Shown here piece by piece: positions 50,249 through 60,917 of a stretch of DNA of 64,000 nucleotides. Location of the stretch: positions 1-64,000 of the IMG/VR virus record IMGVR_UViG_3300030109_003751; one strand, given 5' to 3'. The number at the start of each line of letters is the position of its first letter. The stretch's first letter is position 1. Below the pieces are notes generated by a model. The model saw nothing but the letters and a program-made list of their open reading frames with translations. It was not told the origin of the DNA and searched no databases. This DNA is from a virus. The position numbers and the translations under genes are program-made.

Positions 50249-51187
50249 TTATATTTGTTTAAATTCAACGTCTATTTTAGAATAATCAACTCTATCATAA
50301 CCGTCTTTGTTTTTTATTACTGCACCCATTGGTATTTCATCTGACATAACACCTTGAAAAATACCTTGACCAAAAGCTTTATTAATATATTCAAAGTTGT
50401 ATATTTTTAAACCACTTGGTGAATAACCTATTAGTTTTATATTTTCTTTTAATCTTCTGTCAGAAGCCGGAGGACCACCACCACCCATCATCGCTATACT
50501 ACCTATCTGCCCTATAGCACCTGTAATAGCGCTAGTCTTAGCGGCGTTAGCATCAGCTTGTCTTTGTCTTGCATTCTGAGCTGTAGCAGAGTATCTAGCT
50601 AAATCAGAAGCATCTCTATTTTCTTTAGCCTCAAATTCATAAGCTCTTCCTTGAGCTGTTGCAGCTTGTAATCTTTGTGCTTCACTCATTTCTATCATTT
50701 GCATCCTTTGTGCTTCACTCATTTTTATATCTTGAAGCTTAGCTTCTCCTTGAGCCATTAATTTTTCATTGTTTACTTCTTGTTGCTCTATCCCAGCAGC
50801 AATACCTTTTTTACTTTTTAATGCGGCTTGAGCTAAAGCTGTAGCACCACCTGCACTAGCACCTGAAGATCTAATCGTGTCTAGTGTATTTGCTAATGCT
50901 ATATCTGCTTCTTCCGCTTGCATCTCTGCTGCTTGGGTAGCAACTCCTAAATTAGCGTAAGGATTACTAGCCATATCTGATACGTTCTCCGCTAGATGAC
51001 TCGTGCTCGACACATGGGAATAAGGGTTTATTATTGATGCTCTACCTCTTTCTACATCTTTAACTCTTTTTTCTGCCCTTGCCGCTGCTGAACCTGCTTT
51101 TCTTGCGGCTCTACCCGCTGCTGCTGCGCCAATTGCGCCCGATGCTATTGCCGCTCCTCCCGCGACTATTGCTGTTACTGCTGCCAT
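50249..51187 (-). CDS. Internal core protein with C-terminal S74-like domain
   Basis: 312 aa. An Ala/Gly-rich hydrophobic N-terminus (VAGGAAIASGAIGAAAAG), Gln/Glu-rich helices, then SDRRLKENIKLIGYSPSGLKIYNFEY, a peptidase-S74/intramolecular-chaperone-like domain. This chaperone domain is more usual on fibres, so here it marks an internal core protein with self-cleaving or trimerising end. Similar in order to T7 gp14. Confidence 0.6.
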   Translation of the reverse strand: MAAVTAIVAGGAAIASGAIGAAAAGRAARKAGSAAARAEKRVKDVERGRASIINPYSHVSSTSHLAENVSDMASNPYANLGVATQAAEMQAEEADIALANTLDTIRSSGASAGGATALAQAALKSKKGIAAGIEQQEVNNEKLMAQGEAKLQDIKMSEAQRMQMIEMSEAQRLQAATAQGRAYEFEAKENRDASDLARYSATAQNARQRQADANAAKTSAITGAIGQIGSIAMMGGGGPPASDRRLKENIKLIGYSPSGLKIYNFEYINKAFGQGIFQGVMSDEIPMGAVIKNKDGYDRVDYSKIDVEFKQI

Positions 51188-51191
51188 ATTC

Positions 51192-51599
51192 TTAAATATT
51201 TTTTATTATTTCATATGAAGGTTTTTTATCAACCTTCCAATTTAATTTTTTATGAATATCAATTAAATGTTTATTTCTACCAATAGTAAACATATATTTA
51301 TATCCTAATTCTTTACTTACGTTCTCTGCCCCGTTAATTAATAGCTCGATAGCTTGTTTTCTATCTTTATCTCTATACTCTGGATTAGAAACGATCCATT
51401 CTAACAACACTCCTTTTGAATTAGTAAGATATAAAAATCCTGCTACAATAGGTGTGTTATTTTTTTCTACCATAAAACCACCTTTACCGTTATCTGGTAA
51501 AAAGTCTTGAGGTGGGTTTTCCCACTCTGGCCAAGTTGACCACCAAGATACTAACGTATCCCAATCGGTTTCTTTTAACCGACGAATATTTAATTCCAT
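51192..51599 (-). CDS. GNAT-family acetyltransferase
   Basis: 135 aa from ATG 51599; an upstream extension has no context. ELNIRRLKETDWDTLVSWW at the start and IPIVAGFLYLTNSKG..EWIVSNPEYRDKDRKQAIELLINGAENVSKELGY give the four-strand core and the acetyl-CoA turn (R-x-x-x-R-x-x-A). The substrate is unknown. It lies within the structural block as in some marine phages. Confidence 0.75.
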   Translation of the reverse strand: MELNIRRLKETDWDTLVSWWSTWPEWENPPQDFLPDNGKGGFMVEKNNTPIVAGFLYLTNSKGVLLEWIVSNPEYRDKDRKQAIELLINGAENVSKELGYKYMFTIGRNKHLIDIHKKLNWKVDKKPSYEIIKNI

Positions 51600-51609
51600 A
51601 TAATTATAT

Positions 51610-52935
51610 TTAATAAGAAGATTCTGTAAAATCAGTTGAAGTTGCAAACAATTCATTCGTACCAGACGAAGCATCGTTAACTACACTTAATTTTGCTATT
51701 GCATAAAACCCCTTTATACCAGAGATTGATTTACCATAAATAACCTCACCACTAGTTGCGGCTGATGTATTTATTAAGTTTGCAAAATATTTATCTTCTT
51801 TTGCTTTAAATTTATTTGCTAATAATGAAGCTTCCATATCAGCCAACGTTGTTGGTACTGAGTATTTAGCTACAGCGTTTGCTGTATCTTCATTTGTTAT
51901 AAAACTTTCTAATGTCCAGTTTGGTCCACCTTCATAATTTATAGTTTTAAATCTTTTTACAGATGATGGTTGTATATTAAACACTGTTGTGATATTTGAA
52001 TTACTTGTTGTCCCATAAAAAGTTGCTCTAGGTATAGGTGAACCAGCATCATCTTGAGTTACATAGTGTTGATAAATAGTACCATCTTTTGTGTCACTGT
52101 GACCACTAGTTGTTGAGTAAAAATTATTACCTAAACTAAACATATCATCTGGTTTATAACTAAATAAACTTGTCCAACCTAATACTTGCTCATCAAAATT
52201 TAATGTTTTATACGTGGATCCATCAGAGAATGCTGCTTGTGGTTGAATCGATACTGTATAACATTTATTATGTATATCCCATCCACCGATTATTTTACCA
52301 TTACCTAAGTTAGATAAATGATCTCTAAAGAAATCATACATACCATAATTAGATATTTCAGTTAAACCATCTCTTGATAACCTCATAACTGATCCTTTTT
52401 CCGCATCAGTAAAATATTTTCTATAACCATATACGGCGAATGATTCTGGATTTGTGGATATACCAAACTCACCAGAATAGGATGATATTTGCCCAATAAC
52501 CACATTTGATGTGGTTTGAATAGGTGATCCTTCTGCTGTATATATAGCGTCTTTATCTATTAAAGCTCTATTTACTTTTCTTTCTTGAAAAATAATTAAA
52601 TTAGTATCTTCAGCATGTAATTTTTGTATTGTTCCTTTTGAAGGATCTACAGATTTAGTTATATCTTTACCAGCGTTAAACACGTTTGTTTGGTTAATAC
52701 CAGTTCTAGAATTAAACACACCTGAATAAATTAAAGAATTACCCAGAGACTGTTGTAAATTACTTTCAGCTTCAATAAAAGCTCTTGGTGCTAGACCAGT
52801 TGATACATTGTTATAACCACCTCTTATTCTTGATTCTTCTATATACCAATTATATGAAGTACCATAAGTAGTTGTATCAGCTATCTTCTTAAGAATATAG
52901 GTGTTATAGTATTTTATATCTACGCTTGTTGCCAT
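51610..52935 (-). CDS. Structural protein (tail or connector)
   Basis: 441 aa. VDIKYYNTYILKKIADTTTYGTSYNWYIEESRIRGGYN and AEDTNLIIFQERKVNRALIDKDAIYTAEGSPIQTTSNVVIGQ are patterns I associate with podovirus/flavophage tail-tube or muzzle proteins. Beta-rich throughout. Next to the 1613-aa tail protein. Exact role uncertain. Confidence 0.6.
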   Translation of the reverse strand: MATSVDIKYYNTYILKKIADTTTYGTSYNWYIEESRIRGGYNNVSTGLAPRAFIEAESNLQQSLGNSLIYSGVFNSRTGINQTNVFNAGKDITKSVDPSKGTIQKLHAEDTNLIIFQERKVNRALIDKDAIYTAEGSPIQTTSNVVIGQISSYSGEFGISTNPESFAVYGYRKYFTDAEKGSVMRLSRDGLTEISNYGMYDFFRDHLSNLGNGKIIGGWDIHNKCYTVSIQPQAAFSDGSTYKTLNFDEQVLGWTSLFSYKPDDMFSLGNNFYSTTSGHSDTKDGTIYQHYVTQDDAGSPIPRATFYGTTSNSNITTVFNIQPSSVKRFKTINYEGGPNWTLESFITNEDTANAVAKYSVPTTLADMEASLLANKFKAKEDKYFANLINTSAATSGEVIYGKSISGIKGFYAIAKLSVVNDASSGTNELFATSTDFTESSY

Positions 52936-52967
52936 TTTTTATTATCACTTATTTATTTAGTTACTTA

Positions 52968-55900
52968 CTACAATTCAGGTCCAGTTTCTCCAGAACTAGA
53001 TGTTGCTGTAGGTGTTTCACCGTCACCATACATAGGTGGATTGGTATAGGTTGTTGGGTCCATTGATACCAGATTACCACTTGGAATAGTTGCTATATCA
53101 TCTGAAAGACTTCCTTTTGTTGCTACTATATTTATTTGATAACCACTACCATTTGCTTCAGGGATAGTAACATAAGCATTAGTTATAGCACAATTCGTAT
53201 AATCATATGGTGTACCCGTCCCTGGTGATTTTTGACCAGGTTTAATTCCAGCATTAACTACATTAGCAGCATTACTAAAAGCTTCTAAGTAAGCTAATTT
53301 TCTATAATTTGAATACCCTGTATATGAAGGTCCTGTACCTGTAAATGAAGGCGCCACTGGTGCACCACCTGTAATATCTACTGGTGGAGCATCTTGATCT
53401 ATATATTCTCCAAAAGCTGATGTAGTACTAGTTCGAGCATTTTTAAATTGTACACTAATTGTTGACGATCCTGCCCCAAATACTTTACCTACTCTAACAA
53501 ATAATGTAATTGCATCAGTTGTCCAATTTTGGAATGTTCCAATCCATATAGGGTTTGTTGTTGTCATTCCCGATGTACAATCATTAGCGCCACTACTTTG
53601 TAGTACTAATGATGAACCAGTTGTGTTTCCAGTTGTATTAGGTTTAGGATTACCCACACATACATCAAACGAAGAGTTTATTATACTACCATCGTATCTA
53701 TCGCTAGGTCCAGTAAATGTTATATCTGTTGAAACCGCAGCACCTAATGCATCAGTTAAAGTAGCTGTAACAACATATGTACTACTAGCTACTAACGTAT
53801 AACCACCAGTCGTTGTCATTCCAAAACCATAATTACTTGTTGCTGGATCATCTGTTAAACAATCTGCCGTGCTATTTGATCCCTGAGTATTAATAGTAAA
53901 ATAACTACCAACTGTTTGACTTGCCCCGTCTATTGTTAAAGCTGTTAACGTCCAACCAGCTCCACTAGCTGATGGGAATAAATATCTTTGACATGCATCT
54001 GCACTACCGTTTACACCAGTTGGTCCCGCACCGTTTGTGAATATAGTTGCTGACCCTAGTGTTGGTGTTGGTTGTGAGTATGAATTTATAATTGGGTTAA
54101 TATTTTCTAACGTAGTATTAAAGCTTTGAGTAGAAGCTGTACCATCAGACTGGGTAAACTGTATAGTAAATTCAAAATACCCCGTGTTAGCATTATCCTC
54201 ACTTGCATAAAACACTCCGTTTGTTGTAACTTTAAAAGAACCCGTTTGACTTCCATTATTTAAAGTAAATTTGCTTGTTTCATTAACGTTTAAATTACCT
54301 CCTGTATCTTTAGAAAACACTGATTGTAAAGTAGCTGTTGTATCAGTAACATTTTGCCCACCCGCTGTAGGAAAAAAATCATTTGTTATATCACTTCCAC
54401 TAACCAAACCTTCATTAAAAGAAACTGTTATACTAGATAGACCAGTTATTGCCCCACTTTCGTTTTGTACATTATAATTTAAATCTGATACTAATCCAGC
54501 GGTTGAAGTTTCCCAGTACAATTCTAACCGCGATATAACAGGTTTTGTTTCATAAACCGCTAAATTCATATCATCCGGATATGGACTAGGTGATACTGGT
54601 ATCTCATACGCATCTTCATCTAAACCAATTGGTTTTTGGGTTGTAAACTTAGCTATATATGGTTTAGATAAATAATCATAAATACAATATTGATTTATTT
54701 CATCTGCATCACTTCCAGCGGCAATACCTGGGAATACGTCTGCAATTGTCCCTATTAATTCAACTTTATCAGAATTACTACTTGGTATAAATTGTTGATT
54801 ACCAGGGTTGTTACTTGCATTGTACAAAGTGTTAGTTACTCTACCATACATTCTAACGTCGCTATTAAATTGATCATCTAATGGACCAACCTCTTGAAGG
54901 TTTCTAGGTACTTTATTTATATTATCAGCTATTAAAGTAATAAAACCTATTTCACCTTGTTCATCCGTGTTTGAAACAATTGGATAACCACTGACTATAC
55001 CAGGTAAATAAACATTATAATATTCTTGTTCTTGTTGTTTTATAGCAACTCTATATGTATACCAACCATTTGGGTTTATTGAATAAGTTGCCCATGTTCC
55101 ACCTGTTGTTGGTAATTCAGGTTCTGGTCTATCAGTTGTTCCATTTGCTTTGAAAAAATAAGTATCTGCTACTTGATCTTTAGTTTCTACTGTAAAATAC
55201 TGACTAGGATAAATACCACTTATACCGCTAACAGCTGTTATTTCTGTATAATCTTTATATTTTCCTCTCATATATCTACCAACTTGATATGGAGCATCAG
55301 CTCCAACTGTCATTTCTTCAACACACCCACTACCAATTGGATCACAAGGGTTTATATTTATTATTTTAGATTTAAATCTTTTATTAAGACCTGGCGTAGA
55401 AGAATTACCATAGTAAATTTGAAATCTTACTTCAGAACTACTTGTTAAAGTAACATTATCAGTACCACTTTGATCATAAGTTAGTTCTACTTCATTATCA
55501 GTACCTTCGGCGATAGAATAACTAAAACCATTTTTCCACCCATCACCGTTATTTACAAAAAAATCATAAGTATTCGCAGCATCATTAGCATCGTCATATT
55601 CTAAACCTGAAAAGGAAAATGTAAAAATATCACCAGTTGGAGCCACATACCCCACATCTTGACTACTTAAATCTTCAAAATATGCACTAGCAGCATTAGC
55701 AGCAGCTACTGTGTAATAAGTACCGCTAGCATAAGCACCTGGATAACCACTAATTGCTGAGAAATTTATTTGCTCTGGTATAGTATTATTAAAGTTTAGT
55801 TTTAAATTATCACCATTCCAACCCTCAACATTATTTGCAAATGCAACATTTTTATAATTATTATAAATATTAGAACCAGGTTGAGGATCTCCACTTGCAT

Positions 55901-57809
55901 CTAATTTACCGTCATAACTAGATAATATTATATCAGTTTGTCTACCATATTTATCAGCTAAAATTATACCTACTTGATAATTTCTATTTTGTTTAATAGA
56001 ATGATTAGGGTATTCTGTTGTTTGTTGTGCGCTTTTCTCTCCAATGCTAACATAATAATCTAAAGCAGTTGGTGCAGAGTATCCTTCAGTTAAATTTCCA
56101 TATATAATTCTATTACCTGAACTTTCTTGTGCTAAAGACCTAACTGGTACTTTATCAAAAACCCTAGTATTTTCATCTTGAGGTAACGTTTTAAATGGTA
56201 TCGTTGATTGATAATTGTATTGATATACATTTGTATTAGTTAAACTTGATTTAAAACTAGCATCTACAGGGATAGATTCTAATACTTGATAAGCTAAACC
56301 ATCAGATTCTTTAAATATAATTTCTAATCTATTAATTTTATAATCTTCTAAAATATCTGTAGAAGGTAATTCAATATTTAGTATAGCATTATTGATGTTG
56401 TTTTGCATAAATTCTACAACAGTTGTTCTAAACGCAGCGTCTTCATCGCTAGAGATTATGTTTCCATCACTATCTAGTACTGTAAGAAATCTACCTTCTT
56501 GTTGAGGTATAAAAACATCTTGACTAAATGGTGCTATTAAAGAATATTCATTATCATCAAATTTAAATCTATAACTAAATTTAACAAATTTATCTACTAA
56601 AAACTCAGGATCACCTTGCCACCCTCTATATCCAGCATTTTTTATACAACGTACTGATCTACCTGCTAACCTAGGATTACTTCCAGGAGCAGTAACTTTT
56701 GTAGCACTAGCTGAATCATATTCTAGTTTATAGTAATCATCATCACTATCATCACTTGTCCAATAAGTTGCTTGCTCACCAATGTTAGCAAATGTAGCGC
56801 CTGGATCTCTTTCTCCACTAGCTACAGCTGCAAATCCTGTAGAATTATTACCTGGAACACCACCGCTTGTTTTCCATGTAGGTATACCTTTTAATTGAGT
56901 ACCAGCATCACTTAATCCACTTATCATAGTATCCCATTGTGATTCGGTAGGTATAGCAAAACCTATAGGTGCTAAACCTCTAGAATCTAAAACAGCCCAC
57001 TTATTATATAGTTTTCCATAAGTAGCGCTATTATTAAAATCATTATCGTAATAACACCAGCATCCTTCTTGATCTGTATTTTTAGCATCCCAATCCGTAG
57101 CATTTTCTACGTGTGGTATTTCATCTCCATTTTGATATGTTGATACATTTAAATTATTTTCTGTCCAATCTAAAGAACCTATAGTTGTTGTTTCAGGATC
57201 CGCAGCATTAGACATAGTTCCTGGAAATGGAGTTAAAGTACTTCTTAAATTTATATATTCAGGAGCATTCCATGGTGCGTATTTAGCAACAGATATTTGA
57301 TCTTCATTTGTATAATAAGGAGTTGAAGAGTCAGCGTCAAAAGTAACAGCACTATCTACATTTATTTTACGTGGTTGATTTTTATTGTCAGTCCAAAATA
57401 ATAAACTTTCTACTAAATTAATTCCATATATAGGAAATTGTTTAGATAAATTTAAAAAACTCCCACGAACTAAAGTTTTAGCGTTATTAGTGCTAGTATT
57501 ATATCTTATTATCTCACATAAATTAGATGAAGCGGCTCTATCAGTTAATCCACCATCAAAATCCGTAACAAAATAATAAATATAACCATTACTTTCATCG
57601 GTATATTGTCCAATAATTTTATTTCCACTAGCTCCAGTAACATTTATTTGTTTATTACCTAGTATAGCTTCTAAAGCCCCGACATCACTGCCTTCGGACC
57701 TGGATACAGCAACGTTTTCAGCATCCCGATATTCATTATTAGGAAGTAGTCTATCATCCAAGTCTTTATTCATCTTGGATTTAATAAAACTATTTTTGTT
57801 TTCTGGCAT
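52968..57809 (-). CDS. Large tail protein with FISUMP (C-type-lectin-like) domain
   Basis: 1613 aa. The N-terminus (PENKNSFIKSKMNKDLDDRLLPNNEYRDAENV) is the family opening I know from crAss-like and flavophage tail/stabilisation proteins. About residues 250-390 hold a Fib_succ_major/FISUMP domain (YGKLYNKWAV.., LAPIGFAIPTESQWDTM.., SVRCIKN). C-terminal Ig-like/fibronectin strands follow. FISUMP domains bind sugars or surfaces, so this tail part likely contacts the host or mucus. Confidence 0.8.
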   Translation of the reverse strand: MPENKNSFIKSKMNKDLDDRLLPNNEYRDAENVAVSRSEGSDVGALEAILGNKQINVTGASGNKIIGQYTDESNGYIYYFVTDFDGGLTDRAASSNLCEIIRYNTSTNNAKTLVRGSFLNLSKQFPIYGINLVESLLFWTDNKNQPRKINVDSAVTFDADSSTPYYTNEDQISVAKYAPWNAPEYINLRSTLTPFPGTMSNAADPETTTIGSLDWTENNLNVSTYQNGDEIPHVENATDWDAKNTDQEGCWCYYDNDFNNSATYGKLYNKWAVLDSRGLAPIGFAIPTESQWDTMISGLSDAGTQLKGIPTWKTSGGVPGNNSTGFAAVASGERDPGATFANIGEQATYWTSDDSDDDYYKLEYDSASATKVTAPGSNPRLAGRSVRCIKNAGYRGWQGDPEFLVDKFVKFSYRFKFDDNEYSLIAPFSQDVFIPQQEGRFLTVLDSDGNIISSDEDAAFRTTVVEFMQNNINNAILNIELPSTDILEDYKINRLEIIFKESDGLAYQVLESIPVDASFKSSLTNTNVYQYNYQSTIPFKTLPQDENTRVFDKVPVRSLAQESSGNRIIYGNLTEGYSAPTALDYYVSIGEKSAQQTTEYPNHSIKQNRNYQVGIILADKYGRQTDIILSSYDGKLDASGDPQPGSNIYNNYKNVAFANNVEGWNGDNLKLNFNNTIPEQINFSAISGYPGAYASGTYYTVAAANAASAYFEDLSSQDVGYVAPTGDIFTFSFSGLEYDDANDAANTYDFFVNNGDGWKNGFSYSIAEGTDNEVELTYDQSGTDNVTLTSSSEVRFQIYYGNSSTPGLNKRFKSKIININPCDPIGSGCVEEMTVGADAPYQVGRYMRGKYKDYTEITAVSGISGIYPSQYFTVETKDQVADTYFFKANGTTDRPEPELPTTGGTWATYSINPNGWYTYRVAIKQQEQEYYNVYLPGIVSGYPIVSNTDEQGEIGFITLIADNINKVPRNLQEVGPLDDQFNSDVRMYGRVTNTLYNASNNPGNQQFIPSSNSDKVELIGTIADVFPGIAAGSDADEINQYCIYDYLSKPYIAKFTTQKPIGLDEDAYEIPVSPSPYPDDMNLAVYETKPVISRLELYWETSTAGLVSDLNYNVQNESGAITGLSSITVSFNEGLVSGSDITNDFFPTAGGQNVTDTTATLQSVFSKDTGGNLNVNETSKFTLNNGSQTGSFKVTTNGVFYASEDNANTGYFEFTIQFTQSDGTASTQSFNTTLENINPIINSYSQPTPTLGSATIFTNGAGPTGVNGSADACQRYLFPSASGAGWTLTALTIDGASQTVGSYFTINTQGSNSTADCLTDDPATSNYGFGMTTTGGYTLVASSTYVVTATLTDALGAAVSTDITFTGPSDRYDGSIINSSFDVCVGNPKPNTTGNTTGSSLVLQSSGANDCTSGMTTTNPIWIGTFQNWTTDAITLFVRVGKVFGAGSSTISVQFKNARTSTTSAFGEYIDQDAPPVDITGGAPVAPSFTGTGPSYTGYSNYRKLAYLEAFSNAANVVNAGIKPGQKSPGTGTPYDYTNCAITNAYVTIPEANGSGYQINIVATKGSLSDDIATIPSGNLVSMDPTTYTNPPMYGDGETPTATSSSGETGPEL

Positions 57810-59035
57810 TAGTATTTAATTATTTTCGATTTATTTCTCATTACTTGGACTATCTCATTTAACTTTATGTTAGATAATCTTATTTTAGCATTTCTTAATT
57901 TATTACTTCGTTCTCTTTTCCATCTTTGAACAACGTACTCAGGTTGATTGATTCTACTAGCTAGTATAGAGTAATTTATATGTGCATATAAGGCATCTTC
58001 TGCCATTTTAGGTACTTTAGTATCTAAATCATATGCTAAGCCATCAGAGACATATTCTAATATAATTGTAGCATCTTTTAAATTACTACTAAAAGAAAAT
58101 TTTCCTTCTCTTTCATTTATAGTAAACCAACCATTGAATTGAGACGTTTCAGGATTTAACCCATATCTTCTACCATAAGCCCATCTACTAAAATACCAAG
58201 GATCATCGTAATTTTCTGCATAACCTCTCCAATAATCATTAGTCCAATTTTGAGTTATTAATTTATCATTAGCTGTTCTCCATGCTTCTTCTGTTTGTGA
58301 AGTACCTGTTATATTACTACCAAAATTATCTTGAGTTGGTACACCATCATCATCTTGAATAGGTGATTCATATGGATCACTTGTTAGACCATTTGCTGGA
58401 TATATGGGATGTAATACACCTTGATTATCAATCCATTTTAAACTAACATAGTTTACATAATCTTGAGGTATAATAACACTTAAACTTTGGTTTGGTAAAG
58501 TTAATTCTTGTGATTTTATACTTTTTAAAGTATCATAACTAAACTCTTGTAAACCTCTTTTAGCATGAAAAATTACATCAGTTCTTTTTACATTTGGTAT
58601 TAATTTATCTTCTCCAACATAGGCTATCAAAAAGTTTTCAATAATATCTTTTAATTTAGTATAAGCATAACTTTGAAAATTTTGTTCTTTAGGTTGTTCT
58701 TTTATTTCACATATAAAAAATGAATTTTGTGCAATAGCATTTTGTAATGTTACTATATTTCCTTTTACCGATGTTATTATATAATTAGAATTATTTTGCG
58801 TAGTATATTCAGTCCAATTATATCCATCAACACTTACATAAAACCTTTGATTGTTTAAACTAAAATTTGTGTCTGTTGTGCTGTTACTATAATAAATTAA
58901 CTCTGTATTAAAGCTACTAAAATCAAATACCGTTTGACCTCCAAGGTCTTCTACATGAATCATAGCTCTTCCCGCGTAATATTGCTGATTTGATTCTGTT
59001 ATCAAACCGTTGTTAGGTGGTTTTATTCCTGCCAT
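57809..59035 (-). CDS. Head-tail connector/ring protein
   Basis: 408 aa. KLKDIIENFLIAYVGEDKLIPNVKRTDVIFHAKRGLQEFSYDTLK and LTLPNQSLSVIIPQDYVNYVSLKWID resemble the ring/stopper protein common after the 315-aa protein in marine podoviruses. It probably links the portal to the tail. Start after the 315-aa gene with a 6-nt gap. Confidence 0.65.
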   Translation of the reverse strand: MAGIKPPNNGLITESNQQYYAGRAMIHVEDLGGQTVFDFSSFNTELIYYSNSTTDTNFSLNNQRFYVSVDGYNWTEYTTQNNSNYIITSVKGNIVTLQNAIAQNSFFICEIKEQPKEQNFQSYAYTKLKDIIENFLIAYVGEDKLIPNVKRTDVIFHAKRGLQEFSYDTLKSIKSQELTLPNQSLSVIIPQDYVNYVSLKWIDNQGVLHPIYPANGLTSDPYESPIQDDDGVPTQDNFGSNITGTSQTEEAWRTANDKLITQNWTNDYWRGYAENYDDPWYFSRWAYGRRYGLNPETSQFNGWFTINEREGKFSFSSNLKDATIILEYVSDGLAYDLDTKVPKMAEDALYAHINYSILASRINQPEYVVQRWKRERSNKLRNAKIRLSNIKLNEIVQVMRNKSKIIKY

Positions 59036-59041
59036 AATTTA

Positions 59042-59989
59042 TTATATTTTTTCGTTTTGTTCTTGTTGTGCAATTTCTTGAGCTGCAGCTTGTACTATAC
59101 TTGGGTCTTTTATAACAACTCCAGCATATAGTAAAATTTGCAATATAACATTTGTTTGTTCTTGAGGGTCTAGTTCAAAATCTACAGATGTAGTAGGGTT
59201 GTATTCATAATAACCACTTGGCGATGTAAAATTCCACACTGGATCGTTTGGTTTTTTAACATAAGACGCTTGTATATTATCTTTAATACTTTCTGGATAA
59301 ACTATAACTCTATCTTGTTCATATAAATAAACAGGGAAAGCTGTTGATGGTTTTGTATATGAAGATAAATTTAATTTTATTAACTCTGATCTTGTGATAG
59401 GTTGTAGCTCTTGTTCTTCGTTATAAATAATAGTACCTAATTTATAAAAATCTTTAGGATATATTGTTACTACTAATGTAGATCCTGTTGCAACTGTGGG
59501 TGTAAGTACTAAATTACCACCGGTAATGCTCCATAGTGATGAATCCATTAAGACACCATCTTTAGTTACGGTTACTGTACTATCTTCAGCTTGAGCTTGA
59601 GTAAAACTTGTGATTTCATAATCTGTTTGTAAATTAACAGAGGCAAACGATTGGTTTGCGGTAGGGGTACTAGAAGAACTAGGTACTGTAAAGTATCCAT
59701 AGTTTTGATAAGAAATAGGAATAGTAAGATCAGCAGCTGTATAAGTACAAGCACCTACTCTTTTAAAGATTTCTATTTTTTCATTAACTGATTTAACACG
59801 ATTAGCATAGTCACTATCGTTTTGTGGCACACGTATTTGTTGGTTCAAGGTATCAAAATAAGTATCAAATATTTCTAATTGTACTTGCCTACCTATTTTA
59901 TTAAACTCATCTGGAGTTAAATAACCTCTTTGTTCTTTATTTATTATTAATAAGACTGTTTTGTAAACCTGATCTACGTTTATGGCCAT
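59042..59989 (-). CDS. Head-tail connector protein
   Basis: 315 aa. KTVLLIINKEQRGYLTPDEFNKIGRQVQLEIFDTYFDTLNQQIRVPQ is the conserved N-terminus of a marine phage connector or ring family. Beta-rich middle and NVILQILLYAGVVIKDPSIVQAAAQEIAQQ helix at the end. It follows the 278-aa gene with a hairpin between. Confidence 0.65.
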   Translation of the reverse strand: MAINVDQVYKTVLLIINKEQRGYLTPDEFNKIGRQVQLEIFDTYFDTLNQQIRVPQNDSDYANRVKSVNEKIEIFKRVGACTYTAADLTIPISYQNYGYFTVPSSSSTPTANQSFASVNLQTDYEITSFTQAQAEDSTVTVTKDGVLMDSSLWSITGGNLVLTPTVATGSTLVVTIYPKDFYKLGTIIYNEEQELQPITRSELIKLNLSSYTKPSTAFPVYLYEQDRVIVYPESIKDNIQASYVKKPNDPVWNFTSPSGYYEYNPTTSVDFELDPQEQTNVILQILLYAGVVIKDPSIVQAAAQEIAQQEQNEKI

Positions 59990-60016
59990 TGTAATATTTT
60001 TATTTAATTTATATAA

Positions 60017-60036
60017 GGGCTCAAATAAATGAGCCC
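60017..60036. terminator. Hairpin between connector genes
   Basis: GGGCTCA-AATAAA-TGAGCCC, seven perfect pairs with a 6-nt loop, lies in the 62-bp gap downstream of the 278-aa gene on the minus strand. It is not followed by a long T-run, so it may be a weak terminator, an attenuator or an RNA-stability element. Confidence 0.65.
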
Positions 60037-60051
60037 GTATATAATAATGTG

Positions 60052-60888
60052 TTATTTAAGTTTTTTCATTATTGATTTAAAAACTTCTACACCTTCATCT
60101 GTCTTAAAGAATGCAGCACATGCTGACCAAGGATTTTCATCAAATGGTACTGTAAGTAACTTTCTATCATTACTCGCCCAATGAATAGTTCTTTGATCTT
60201 GAGATAATTTAATAATCCCAGCGGATTGTGCTCTCAATGCAAGATTTCTTAACTCAACATTTTCATCATTAGCAAGTTCTAAAAATAACTTAGGTTTTCT
60301 CTTAGCAAATAATACTAAGTCTCTTTTAAGTTCTTTTGAACTCATTTTTTCAACTTTAGAACCTTCTTCTACTCTCATTATTGCTTCTGCTTGATCAATT
60401 TCCATGTTCAATGCAGCTGTTGCAGCATTAAGTTCTAATTCTATATCTTCTAATTCACTTGTGGCTTTTATAATAGGTTTCATTTCATTATAAATTTTAT
60501 TTAAGCCTGGATGATATAAAGATAATAGTCTTTGTAAATTCTGTTTTTCTTTGGGGACATGTAAAACCCCATCTTCAAAAACTATATGCGCTAACGTAGC
60601 TACTCCTTTTTGTTCATCTACAAAGGGAGACTTCTGATTAGTTGCATAACGTAGTTCTCTTTGATAACCTTTTTCTTTATCAAACCACATTAAAGGAAAT
60701 CTTTGTGTGTGTTTTGAAGCCAATGTAAAGGTTAAAGGAGATTGATTATTTGATAAATAATAATTCCTGCTTTTTATTTCCCACCCATTATTAATTGAAT
60801 GGTTTTTAGGTTTTGCTATAGGTTTGTCAATTACTTGAGTTTCCTTTTCAACAAACACCTCTGCTTTTTGTTTTGCTTTTTTTGTCAT
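60052..60888 (-). CDS. Head-associated protein of unknown function
   Basis: 278 aa. Basic N-terminus (MTKKAKQKAEVFVEKE), then WEIKSRNYYLSNNQSPLTFTLASKHTQRFPLMWFD and a helical region ELEDIELELNAATAALNMEIDQAEAIMR. A -SPL- tripeptide is in a mid-domain context, not at the N-terminus. It lies right after the capsid gene, flanked by two hairpins. Possibly a capsid completion or head-tail joining protein. Confidence 0.65.
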   Translation of the reverse strand: MTKKAKQKAEVFVEKETQVIDKPIAKPKNHSINNGWEIKSRNYYLSNNQSPLTFTLASKHTQRFPLMWFDKEKGYQRELRYATNQKSPFVDEQKGVATLAHIVFEDGVLHVPKEKQNLQRLLSLYHPGLNKIYNEMKPIIKATSELEDIELELNAATAALNMEIDQAEAIMRVEEGSKVEKMSSKELKRDLVLFAKRKPKLFLELANDENVELRNLALRAQSAGIIKLSQDQRTIHWASNDRKLLTVPFDENPWSACAAFFKTDEGVEVFKSIMKKLK

Positions 60889-60917
60889 AATATAATATAA
60901 TTAAATAGTTAAAAAAT

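Noticed and set aside
52968-57809. A diversity-generating retroelement acting on the FISUMP domain
   Set aside because: No reverse transcriptase, template repeat or accessory gene was seen in the window.
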